This document shows, in pieces, positions 8,879 through 16,283 of a DNA stretch of 64,000 bases (within the stretch, counting starts at the first letter, position 1; each line of letters opens with the position of its first letter). The translations under genes were made by a program, and so were the position numbers. Source of the stretch: Sphingobacterium sp. BN32 (GTDB lineage: Bacteria > Bacteroidota > Bacteroidia > Sphingobacteriales > Sphingobacteriaceae); assembly GCF_030503615.1 (NCBI RefSeq), contig NZ_CP129963.1, positions 2,914,001 to 2,978,000 of the forward strand, in the 5' to 3' direction. Below the pieces are notes generated by a model that saw only the letters and a list, made by a program, of their open reading frames with translations, was not told the origin of the DNA and did no database searches.

Positions 8879-9723
8879 AAATCTGGATTGAGCGGATTGC
8901 AACGATGGCTCTTGCGTGGATCGTCAAAGTTGATGACGTAGAACTTTGGTTTTATTTCGTACTTATCCTGATGTTTCAATAAATGATTATAAGCAATAGT
9001 AGAAAGGTCGTCAAACTTGAAATCGTAGATATACATCGAAAAACCTTTTTCAATTTGTTGCTTGATATAATTGTTAACGACGGCATACGATTTACCAGAA
9101 CCCGGAGTCCCCAAAACAATCGTTGCTCTGAAAGGATTTACGATATTGATCCAGCCCTTGTGTTCCTTTTTATTGTACCAAAATTTAGTAGGCAGGTTTA
9201 CGGAATATTCATTTTCCATCAATTTGGTTTCCTGCATAAAACTTTCGTTCTCCATATTGAAAACATCATCCATCAGGTTGTTTTTCAATAACCTGCTTAT
9301 CCAAACCCCAGCCATCAGCAAAGCAATATAACCTAGTCCGATAGTCAGTATATAAAAGAATGTGCCAATGATGGGCGACAACTTTAACAGTGGTGTATTC
9401 AGAAAGAACAGCAAAAAACCAATTCCCAAAGCCACGTAAATCTTTGACCAGGTTATCTTCTCGTTCTTCACGCCTTTGGTTCCCAAACAGCTTAAAGCCA
9501 ATAACACGATTGCAAATACTTTGGTATATAAAGTATGCGAAAACAAACCGGCTGTTCGGTCAAAATTCCCTAATATTTTATTGATTACTTCTAGTGTCCA
9601 GCCACGTTCCATAAAGAAACCATAACAAAACCAATAAAGATGCATCAGTACTAATAGAATACTAACTGCTCTCATAAAAGCCATTATTTTGGCTAAACCT
9701 CTTAAATCGTCTTCTCCTTGCAT
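8875..9723 (-). CDS. mobC: Coupling protein MobC (VirD4/TraG family), N-terminal part
   Basis: 282 residues. Hydrophobic helices in the first 145 residues (for example SILLVLMHLYWFCYGFF and FFYILTIGLGYIALLMAGVW) form the membrane anchor. The Walker A motif GTPGSGKS is at residues 205-212. The frame ends at NPLNPDL, exactly where homologues run on into the Walker B half, which lies in the next gene. Conjugative coupling proteins of this ICE type are about 670 residues, equal to the sum of the two parts. It is separated from mobB by the mercury module, whereas mobA-mobB-mobC are usually close together, which suggests a cargo insertion. Confidence 0.85.
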   Translation of the reverse strand: MQGEDDLRGLAKIMAFMRAVSILLVLMHLYWFCYGFFMERGWTLEVINKILGNFDRTAGLFSHTLYTKVFAIVLLALSCLGTKGVKNEKITWSKIYVALGIGFLLFFLNTPLLKLSPIIGTFFYILTIGLGYIALLMAGVWISRLLKNNLMDDVFNMENESFMQETKLMENEYSVNLPTKFWYNKKEHKGWINIVNPFRATIVLGTPGSGKSYAVVNNYIKQQIEKGFSMYIYDFKFDDLSTIAYNHLLKHQDKYEIKPKFYVINFDDPRKSHRCNPLNPDL

Positions 9724-9923
9724 TATTTTTAATTTTAATGTTCGGGCGTGAATTTAAAGACTATAAAGATTGGCTTTGGAAAAGTGGTAGTGGATGGCGG
9801 TGAGTGGCAGGGTTCGGCTGGGTCTAAGAGGTATAGCTTCTATACCCCTTTTATATAGTAATATTTATAGGTAGTAAAATAAAAATACTTTAGTTATATC
9901 GACCTTCTTTTGTTTTATACCCG

Positions 9924-10130
9924 TTAGCAACATTTTTTGTTTTGCTGAATAGGTGGACAAGGAACATTTCCATAACTACAATAAACACAACAGTCGCCTT
10001 GCTTTGGTTTAAGAACATGTTTGCACTTTTCACATTCGTAAAAATATTGGCAAGCATCTGTCGGCATTGTTTCTTCTTTCTTGTGTCCGCAGTTGGGGCA
10101 AGTGATTATTGATTGCAATTTGATTTCCAT
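9924..10130 (-). CDS. Small Cys-rich GDCCxxCSYG protein of mercury-type modules
   Basis: 68 residues. It contains two zinc-ribbon-like pairs (CPNCGHKKEET, CEKC) and then GDCCVYCSYGNVPCPPIQ, ending in CC. Nine or more cysteines in such a short protein indicate metal binding. It is 7 nt downstream of merTP on the same strand, and I recall this GDCC motif protein as a regular companion of MerTP in Bacteroidota. It probably binds mercury or related thiophilic metals in the cytoplasm; no enzyme motif is visible. Confidence 0.7.
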   Translation of the reverse strand: MEIKLQSIITCPNCGHKKEETMPTDACQYFYECEKCKHVLKPKQGDCCVYCSYGNVPCPPIQQNKKCC

Positions 10131-10137
10131 TTTAATT

Positions 10138-10731
10138 TTAATTTTTCGCGGTTACAGAATACCCTGTTGAGTTTATTGCTTTTTCAATTTCAGAAATATT
10201 TGTTTTCGAGTTGTCAAACTCTACGATTGTATTTCCATTTTCATAAGAAGCTTTTAGATTGACAATCCCTATCAATTTATTCACTTCGTGATTTATGTGT
10301 TCTTCACAACTTGCACAAGTCATTCCGCTAATCGTAAATTCTACTTTTTCAATATTGGATTTGTCCACTATTATGATTTGCTTTTCTGTCTTTGGGTAGA
10401 AAACACTTGAATAATATGGAAAAGCAAGCATTACTATTGCAAATGATGTTACAATTCCTAAAAACGTTTTCGACTGAATGAATTTTGGTTTTTCTGCTGT
10501 TTCACAATTGCAATCAATTTGCTTTTTAGGCTTTAACTTTTGATACCAAGCAAAACCAAGAACCAAAATTGTCAAACCGATAAAATACGGTCTGAAAGAT
10601 TCAAGCCAAGAAAAAGTGGAGGCAAGTCCGCTTGTTCCTGCAATGAGAGCCAAAACTGGTGTAACGCAACAAAGTGAAGCTGCAATTGCAGTCAAAAGTC
10701 CTGCGCCGATAAGTTTGTTGTTTGTTTTCAT
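10138..10731 (-). CDS. merTP: Mercuric transport fusion protein MerTP
   Basis: 197 residues. The N-terminal half is MerT-like: TM1 contains the vicinal cysteine pair (AASLCCVTPVLALIAG), with further helices near residues 46-63 and 90-110, and a Cys pair on the loop (IDCNCE). The C-terminal 70 residues are a MerP/HMA domain with the metal-binding motif GMTCASCEEHINHEV. The fusion would take up Hg2+ through the inner membrane toward a reductase, but no merA is visible in the window; it might be elsewhere in the element. The start overlaps the stop of the arsR-type gene by 4 nt, so the two are translationally coupled. Confidence 0.9.
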   Translation of the reverse strand: MKTNNKLIGAGLLTAIAASLCCVTPVLALIAGTSGLASTFSWLESFRPYFIGLTILVLGFAWYQKLKPKKQIDCNCETAEKPKFIQSKTFLGIVTSFAIVMLAFPYYSSVFYPKTEKQIIIVDKSNIEKVEFTISGMTCASCEEHINHEVNKLIGIVNLKASYENGNTIVEFDNSKTNISEIEKAINSTGYSVTAKN

Positions 10732-11102
10732 ATTGCTTCTATGACTTTGTTTTCATCAAGTATTTTAAAAAACGGTTTTAGCAATTTTTCATATTCCTTG
10801 GTCAATGAATAAAAAATAGTTTGGGCCTCCCTGTCTGTTTCTACTAGATTACGGTCTTTAAGTTTTCGTAAATGTTGTGAAACTGCCGAGATTGTCATTC
10901 CAAGAACGTCGCTTATATCGCAAACACAAAGTCGTTTTTCTTCGTAAAGTAGGAAGAGAATTTTAAGTCTTACGATATTTCCTGCCAATTCAAGCCCATT
11001 CGATAAATAATCAAACGAATCGTTAAGCTCTAAAACCCGGTCTTTACAGCGGTTTATTTGTTCAATGTCTGCTTGTTGACGTATACAAGAATTATTACCC
11101 AT
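10728..11102 (-). CDS. ArsR/SmtB-family metal-sensing repressor
   Basis: 124 residues from the ATG at 11102; the longer frame from 11150 adds a poor 16-residue leader that overlaps the likely promoter. It has the winged-helix core (LKILFLLYEEKRLCVCDISD, then TISAVSQHLRKLKDRNLVET) with a CVCD motif in helix alpha-3, the ArsR-type metal site, plus an N-terminal Cys (MGNNSC) and IEQINRC. It would repress this small mercury-type operon and release DNA on binding a thiophilic metal. It is the first gene of the arsR-merTP-GDCC operon. Confidence 0.88.
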   Translation of the reverse strand: MGNNSCIRQQADIEQINRCKDRVLELNDSFDYLSNGLELAGNIVRLKILFLLYEEKRLCVCDISDVLGMTISAVSQHLRKLKDRNLVETDREAQTIFYSLTKEYEKLLKPFFKILDENKVIEAI

Positions 11103-11198
11103 AGTGCAAATATAGTTAATTCGTTTATTTAAGCAAATGCTAAAATACAATTTAACAAATCGTTTTAAAAGCAGATTTTAATTCCAAAAGATGACTTA

Positions 11199-12479
11199 CT
11201 ATAGTCTTCTTTTCTTTTTCTTCATCCTATTAGCAAAATCCTGTTCCTCGTAATCTTCCCCCTGTGCTTCAGGTATGAGCAAACCTCCAAAGGCTTCTAT
11301 CAAACCGTCTTCGTGTTTTTCAGTATTTAAGAAGTCGAACAAATGATGTGGTTCTTCCGCAGGTAAATCCTCCGTATCAGTCGGTTTGGACAATTTTGGT
11401 AGGGGTGCAACTGGCTCTTTAATCTCCGCTTTGATATTATTGTTCCAATAATCATTAAAGGTATTGGCAGAAAGTTCTTTTGCCAATCGTGAACCGTTCC
11501 AAACGCTTTTAGAGTTGTGGTCAATGAACGACATACCGTAAATTCGTCCGGTATCGTTTCTGCGTATCACTACATTGATACCTTGCTCGCCTAACTGTTT
11601 TTTAAAGCTCAATTCGTCAACCGTTGATTGCAGGGCAATGGTAACGGCTGATTTTAAAGTCTGTTTGGTTGCGGTATCTTTCAGGGTTGTTTTGCATTTC
11701 GCAAAATGCAATTCCAAAGCCGGAAGCCCTGCGTTCTTTCCGAAAAACGAAGCCTTGAACGGATGTCCTGCTTTTTCGCCTTTCTCATTCAATGGAATGT
11801 ACAATAAACCCTGCTGTGCCTTTCCGTGTAATTCTCCCTCCACTTTCTCGGTGGTAATATTGAACAGGGAAAGCAAAGCATTGTATTCTCCCAAAGTTTG
11901 GTATTGATAATAGTTCGGCAAGTGGCGAATGACCGAAGCAATCTGACTTTTTATATCACTTGCCCGATAATCCACCGGACGAAAAACCTTATCATTGTGA
12001 TTACGTTCTTTGTCCGTTGCGGGTATCAGACCGTGTTTTCTTTCCAGTTCACGGCATACACTCATAGACCGCATTTTCTCAAAACTATCCGAAATTTTCA
12101 CGCCCTGTTCGTCCACGCAGACCGATACGATATGGATATGACTACGGTCAATATCGGTATGTTTGAAGACCACAAAAGGCTGTTCGCCGTAACCCATTTC
12201 ACGCATATATTCTTCCGCCATTTCCCTAAACTTATCATCATCTACATTATCCTTGGGATCAGGATTGAGCGAAATATGCAACGTATGTTTCTCGGTATTG
12301 CGGTTGGCGATGAGATAAGGAGCAAAAGATTGGGCTAATTGTGCTACGGAATAATGTCCGTTAGCAGTTTCAATTATCTTATTGGCGAACAAAATTTGTC
12401 CATTTTCGTTCTCCACTTTGAGCTGATTATATGCCAAGGCTCCGTATAAATTTGCGCTTCTACCAATTTTCGCAATCAT
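11199..12479 (-). CDS. mobB: Relaxase MobB (MOB family, Bacteroidota ICE type)
   Basis: 426 residues. The relaxase core has the metal-binding three-histidine motif in HTDIDRSHIHIVSVCVDEQG, preceded by the first conserved motif (KHTLHISLNPDPKD). The candidate catalytic Tyr lies near the N-terminus (LYGALAYNQLK). The C-terminal 150 residues are more variable and end in a basic tail (RMKKKKRRL). MobB nicks oriT and stays covalently bound to the 5' end during transfer. It follows mobA by 8 nt. A second frame inside it (11327-11524) is a shadow. Confidence 0.9.
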   Translation of the reverse strand: MIAKIGRSANLYGALAYNQLKVENENGQILFANKIIETANGHYSVAQLAQSFAPYLIANRNTEKHTLHISLNPDPKDNVDDDKFREMAEEYMREMGYGEQPFVVFKHTDIDRSHIHIVSVCVDEQGVKISDSFEKMRSMSVCRELERKHGLIPATDKERNHNDKVFRPVDYRASDIKSQIASVIRHLPNYYQYQTLGEYNALLSLFNITTEKVEGELHGKAQQGLLYIPLNEKGEKAGHPFKASFFGKNAGLPALELHFAKCKTTLKDTATKQTLKSAVTIALQSTVDELSFKKQLGEQGINVVIRRNDTGRIYGMSFIDHNSKSVWNGSRLAKELSANTFNDYWNNNIKAEIKEPVAPLPKLSKPTDTEDLPAEEPHHLFDFLNTEKHEDGLIEAFGGLLIPEAQGEDYEEQDFANRMKKKKRRL

Positions 12480-12487
12480 TTCTGCTG

Positions 12488-12922
12488 TTATTTTTTCAGA
12501 TATTTTACATCAAATTCTTCCGTTATCTGGACAATTTCTTTAAACAAGGCGGTCATTTCAGCCGTATGTTTTTCCAATTTATAGAGATATGCTGCTGCCT
12601 TTTTCTCCGAAAAGTTCTTATACAATAGCTTTACGACCTGATTATAATTCACGCCAATAGATCGAAATTGACTGTGAAACGAAGTCAATCGCATATAAAA
12701 ATCAATTGTTCCTTTGTCTATTTTAACAGATTTTATCGTCTTATCGAAGATGCAAGAGGTTATAAAATGTGCCTTAACCTGCATACCGGACTTTTCAAAT
12801 AAGTCAAGAAAACGGGCATGCTCTTCCTCATTAAAGGAAATCGTGTACCGGATTTTAGCGGGATCGTTTTTTAGAGGACGCCCGCCCTTTTTTAACTGCT
12901 TTCTGCTGTTTTCATTCATCAC
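12488..12922 (-). CDS. mobA: Relaxosome accessory protein MobA
   Basis: 144 residues. The sequence has the MobC/BfmA-like mobilisation accessory pattern: a basic N-terminus (RKQLKKGGRPLKNDPAKIRY), a ribbon-helix-helix-like strand (YTISFNEEEHARFLDLF), and the conserved GVNYNQVVK segment found in relaxosome proteins. It would bind and bend oriT next to the relaxase MobB, encoded just downstream. The gene starts about 20 bp from the hairpin cluster proposed as oriT. Confidence 0.88.
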   Translation of the reverse strand: MMNENSRKQLKKGGRPLKNDPAKIRYTISFNEEEHARFLDLFEKSGMQVKAHFITSCIFDKTIKSVKIDKGTIDFYMRLTSFHSQFRSIGVNYNQVVKLLYKNFSEKKAAAYLYKLEKHTAEMTALFKEIVQITEEFDVKYLKK

Positions 12923-12943
12923 TAATCCATTTTTAATTCATAC

Positions 12944-13117
12944 AAAACGCCGACTTCGGAGGACGTTTTCTGCCCCCGGCAGGGCAAGTTGTTTTGAGCA
13001 TCGGAAATCTTTTCGAGATGCTCAAAACACAACTTGCCGTGTTCTGGTGAACACAAAAATCCGCCCTTCGGGACGGATTAAATGTAGCAGGGATAAACGG
13101 CTTGATGCCGTTCTGCT
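12944..13117. other. Candidate origin of transfer (oriT): five hairpins upstream of mobA
   Basis: Within 175 bp there are five dyads: AAAACG/CGTTTT (12944-12969); a long arm starting GGCAAGTTGTTTTGAGCATC (12983-13002) with its near-complement at 13017-13038; GTGTTC/GAACAC (13039-13054); AATCCG/CGGATT with an inner CCC/GGG (13058-13079); and AGCAG-ACGGC/GCCGT-CTGCT (13086-13117). No ORF is convincing here. Location directly upstream of mobA-mobB is where oriT lies in related ICEs. The nick site cannot be placed by eye. Confidence 0.5.
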
Positions 13118-13607
13118 TTTGTCCAGTTCCTCAAGATGCCTTTGCATAAATCTGTTAATAAAATTCTATATACAAAGTAAGACACTACTTATGAGAGCAT
13201 CACAATCAGACACATAGCCAAACACTGCCTTTGGGTGCCAAAGACTACCACCCATCAATAACGAGCCGATTCAATCGCTTTATTTGCCGTATAGTTTTAG
13301 TGCAGGTAATAAAAAATGTAATGAGGATAAAAAATAAATTGGGTTTTAGTACAGAAATTTTGGAATAAAAGCATAGGGTTTTAAAAACATAAAACTGTAA
13401 AAGCATAAAAGCGGTAAAGCAATTTACAAGTTGTAAGGTTTTCCAGTTGCTAAAAATGATTACCCACCAAGCGGTAATAAAAGCAAATAACAATCAAGAA
13501 AATTTCCAAAAGGGGAATACAGGCATATAGGAAATAGGTACTATTTAAATAAACCAATATTCAAACCTGCCAAACAAATAAAATGTGTAACAATAAATCT
13601 TTAAATA
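13118..13607. other. AT-rich leader region upstream of traA, no gene seen
   Basis: This 490-bp stretch separates the divergent mob and tra genes. It is very AT-rich toward traA, with A-rich words repeating (AAAAACATAAAACTGTAAAA, AAGCATAAAAGCGGTAAAGC at about 13382-13418). An 82-codon open frame on the minus strand (13245-13493) has low-complexity F/I/L/K-rich composition and no start signal, and is not counted as a gene. The stretch probably holds the tra promoter and perhaps binding sites for the ParA-like TraA partner. Confidence 0.4.
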
Positions 13608-14375
13608 ATGGAAACAAAAAAGAAAACTTTAAAAATTAGTTTTTCAACGCCTAAAGGCGGTGTTGGAAAATCTACTATGACCGCATTACTTTCAAGTGTA
13701 TTGCATTATCGTTTAGCTTTTAATGTCCTTGTAATGGATTGTGATTTCCCACAACACAGCTTAGCCAATATGAGGGAAAGGGATTTGAAAACTATTATGC
13801 AGAATGATTACCACAAAAGAGCTGCAATGAAGTTGTATCAAAGTATCAATAAAAAAGCATATCCGATTATCAGTTGTAAACCGGAGGATGCCTTGTCAAA
13901 GGCTTTAGAATACGTAAATCAATCTGCAATAGAGCCTGATATAACTTTTTTTGATCTTCCCGGAACAGCTAATACAAAAGGTGTGCTCACGACCTTAAGA
14001 ACAATGGATTTTATTTTTTCTCCAATTAGTGCTGACCGTCTAGTTATGGAAAGTACACTGAGCTTTACTAAAGCATTCCTTGGCTTGCCCGAAACGGAGG
14101 AGAGTAATGAAGATCAGAAAATGTGGATGTTTTGGAATCAGGTAGATGGTCGAGAGAAAACAGGAATATACGAGGCTTATCAAAGCGTTATTAACGAACT
14201 CGATTTATCTGTGATGAATTCTCGGATAATGGATAGTAAACGTTTCAGAAAAGAGACGGACGATACACCGAACAGTGTATTTCGGTCAAGTCTGTTACCT
14301 GCCGAACCTCAACTAATGAAAGTAACGAGACTGGATTTATTTATTGAAGAATTTTTAAAAATTGTTAATCTCTAA
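13608..14375 (+). CDS. traA: ParA-family ATPase, conjugal transfer protein TraA
   Basis: 255 residues. A deviant Walker A motif (STPKGGVGKSTM) near residue 14 and a Walker A' region (VLVMDCDFPQHS), then ITFFDLPGT as Walker B, identify the ParA/MinD family. In CTnDOT-type elements TraA opens the tra region and is thought to aid partition or maintenance of the excised circle. It is the first gene after the mob/oriT divergence, 11 nt before the DUF3408 gene. Confidence 0.9.
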   Translation: METKKKTLKISFSTPKGGVGKSTMTALLSSVLHYRLAFNVLVMDCDFPQHSLANMRERDLKTIMQNDYHKRAAMKLYQSINKKAYPIISCKPEDALSKALEYVNQSAIEPDITFFDLPGTANTKGVLTTLRTMDFIFSPISADRLVMESTLSFTKAFLGLPETEESNEDQKMWMFWNQVDGREKTGIYEAYQSVINELDLSVMNSRIMDSKRFRKETDDTPNSVFRSSLLPAEPQLMKVTRLDLFIEEFLKIVNL

Positions 14376-14386
14376 AATAGTTAAGT

Positions 14387-14785
14387 ATGTCAACAGATAA
14401 GAGAAGAAAAGATTTTGATAAGCCCGATGTTGATGAAGAATTAATCATGAATATCATGAGTGGTAATCAATCTGTTACTATACCCGAAGTTATTCAACAA
14501 CAGAAAATACAGAAGGAAACAAAACCAAAAGCCCGCAATAGCTCCCTAAAGAAGGTGGATTATGAGGAGACATTTCTGGTCAATCGTTTTCCTTCAGGTC
14601 GAAACGGAAAGGTCGTTTACATTCGTCCAGAATATCACGAAAGGTTGTTACGTATAGTACAATTAACAAGAGAAGAAAAGACTACACTCTATTCTTATAT
14701 CGACAACATTCTTGAACACCATTTTAGAGAGTACGGGGACGATATTACAGATTATTTCAACGAACGTTTTAAACCAATTTTATAG
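14387..14785 (+). CDS. DUF3408 conjugal transfer protein (TraB-like position)
   Basis: 132 residues. The N-terminal half is basic and low complexity. The C-terminal half (FLVNRFPSGRNGKVVYIRPE, then HERLLRIVQLTREEKTTLYS and NILEHHFREY) matches the DUF3408 family, which looks like a ribbon-helix-helix-type DNA-binding fold. It lies between the ParA-like TraA and TraD, as a ParB-like partner would. The exact role is not established. Confidence 0.82.
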   Translation: MSTDKRRKDFDKPDVDEELIMNIMSGNQSVTIPEVIQQQKIQKETKPKARNSSLKKVDYEETFLVNRFPSGRNGKVVYIRPEYHERLLRIVQLTREEKTTLYSYIDNILEHHFREYGDDITDYFNERFKPIL

Positions 14786-14787
14786 TT

Positions 14788-15423
14788 ATGGAAATTGTAA
14801 TAGTAATATGCCTGCTGATCGTCATTGTCCTGCTTTTGCAGGATAAGATTATCATTAAGAAAAGGTCAAAACAAAAACCTCCGCAAAAGAAAGTCAATCC
14901 GGATCTGCCCGATATTATGGGACAGCCCAAACCCGTAGAACGCCTTTCAGTGCCAAACACTGCCAATGAACGCCAGATTGAGGAACCAGAGGTAAATCCC
15001 GATAATTTAGACATTGAATACGACGAAAATGAAAACAGGAGTATTCAGATTCCGCAGGAAGAGCTGGATGAAGTTTTTAGCAATCAACCTGATTTTGAAG
15101 AAGAGGAAGAAGAATGGAACAGGTACGGAATATCTGGTGGCGATAATGGTTTTGCCCAAGGGGTTACCTTTGAAGAACTAAGCTCCGTGGGGATGTTGCT
15201 TCAGCAAGAAAAACTGGAGTCATCTCAAAAGGAAACAGCGATAGCAATCGTTCAGAAAATACAGGGAACCGAATTATTTAGTCTGCTGGAAAATTCTATA
15301 GCGGGTGCATCCAGTAAAATTGCCAAGCTATTGGATAGCTCACTCTCATCTGAAACGGAAATCAGTTCTTCCACTTTGCGGAACAATGATTTAGATGATT
15401 TTGATATTGGGGAGTTTGTCTGA
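14788..15423 (+). CDS. traD: Conjugal transfer protein TraD-like
   Basis: 211 residues. One N-terminal membrane helix (EIVIVICLLIVIVLLLQ) is followed by a basic patch (KRSKQKPPQKK), a Pro/Asn/Glu-rich linker, an acidic stretch (FEEEEEEWNRYG), and a helical C-terminus (FEELSSVGMLLQQEK, LFSLLENSIAGASSKI). This matches the TraD position and plan in CTnDOT-like elements. It starts 2 nt after the DUF3408 gene. The terminator that follows at 15440 and the metal module after it separate it from traE. Confidence 0.65.
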   Translation: MEIVIVICLLIVIVLLLQDKIIIKKRSKQKPPQKKVNPDLPDIMGQPKPVERLSVPNTANERQIEEPEVNPDNLDIEYDENENRSIQIPQEELDEVFSNQPDFEEEEEEWNRYGISGGDNGFAQGVTFEELSSVGMLLQQEKLESSQKETAIAIVQKIQGTELFSLLENSIAGASSKIAKLLDSSLSSETEISSSTLRNNDLDDFDIGEFV

Positions 15424-15439
15424 AACGGAATTATTTTAA

Positions 15440-15470
15440 TTGAGCCTGAAAAACTAAATTTCAGGCTCAA
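15440..15470. terminator. Bidirectional terminator after traD
   Basis: TTGAGCCTGAAA / TTTCAGGCTCAA form a 12-bp perfect stem with a 7-nt loop, then a T-rich run. It lies between the converging traD gene and the CDF transporter gene and can serve both. Confidence 0.8.
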
Positions 15471-15483
15471 CTTATTTTTACAT

Positions 15484-16278
15484 TTACTTTGCCAACTTCA
15501 ATATTCTGTAAGCCCCTCTTGCTACAATTACAAATACAATAGCTCCAATAATCAAATCTGGATAACTTGAATTGAGCCAATTAACTAAAAGACCAGCAAC
15601 AATAACTCCCGAATTGATAATGACATCATTTGATGTGAATATCATCGAAGCCTGCATATGCGCTTCTTTACTTTTGTTCTTTTGTAAAAGATAAAGGCAA
15701 AATACGTTTGCAATCAATGCTAAAACTGAAACGACAATCATTGTCTTGAAATCGGGCATAGCTTCAATTCCCATACAACGTCTGATTACTTCAACGAAAC
15801 CTATAATAGCCAGTAAGACTTGGAAGTATCCTGCAAATCTGGCGATGTTGTTTTTTAAAGCGATTGTTCCACCCACGGCGATTAATGCCAATGCGTAAAC
15901 GACACTGTCGGCAAGCATATCCAAACTATCGGCTACCAACCCCATTGAGCCTGAAAAAACACCGAATAACATTTCCAATCCAAAGAACAGGAAGTTGATA
16001 ATCAATACGATCCAAAGTAATTTCCGTTGCTTGTTGCTTGTATCTGTTTCAACAACGAAATTACTTTTTTCGGTTGAAACCAATGTCGTATTTAGATTCA
16101 GTGTTCCCAGAGCCAAAAAAATTGGCTCTGGGTTTCCATCGTGATAAACGTCTAATTTTCTATTGGCTATATCGAATTCCAATCCTTTTACCGTATCAAA
16201 GTCTTGCAGTTTCATACGGATTAATTGCTCCTCGCTTGGGCAATCCATTTTAGTTATATTGAATATGGTTTTTTCCAT
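15484..16278 (-). CDS. Cation diffusion facilitator with N-terminal HMA-like domain
   Basis: 264 residues. Residues 1-75 resemble an HMA-type metal domain (FNITKMDCPSEEQLIRMKLQ, with a single Cys in place of CxxC). From residue 88 come about five or six transmembrane helices with the CDF metal-site pattern in TM2 (LVADSLDMLADSVVYALAL) and TM5 (SNDVIINSGVIVAGLLVNWL). No C-terminal cytoplasmic domain follows, so it is shorter than usual CDF exporters (about 300). It would export divalent cations by proton antiport. It starts 5 nt after the TonB receptor stop and is part of the same minus-strand metal module. Confidence 0.85.
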   Translation of the reverse strand: MEKTIFNITKMDCPSEEQLIRMKLQDFDTVKGLEFDIANRKLDVYHDGNPEPIFLALGTLNLNTTLVSTEKSNFVVETDTSNKQRKLLWIVLIINFLFFGLEMLFGVFSGSMGLVADSLDMLADSVVYALALIAVGGTIALKNNIARFAGYFQVLLAIIGFVEVIRRCMGIEAMPDFKTMIVVSVLALIANVFCLYLLQKNKSKEAHMQASMIFTSNDVIINSGVIVAGLLVNWLNSSYPDLIIGAIVFVIVARGAYRILKLAK

Positions 16279-16283
16279 TTATT

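Noticed and set aside
12714..13217. 167-codon + strand frame opposite mobA and the oriT region
   Set aside because: It is antisense to mobA and crosses the hairpin cluster; no family match.
13245..13493. 82-codon open frame on the minus strand between mob and tra genes
   Set aside because: Low-complexity AT-rich composition, no plausible ribosome binding site, no homologue recognised; fits a leader region.
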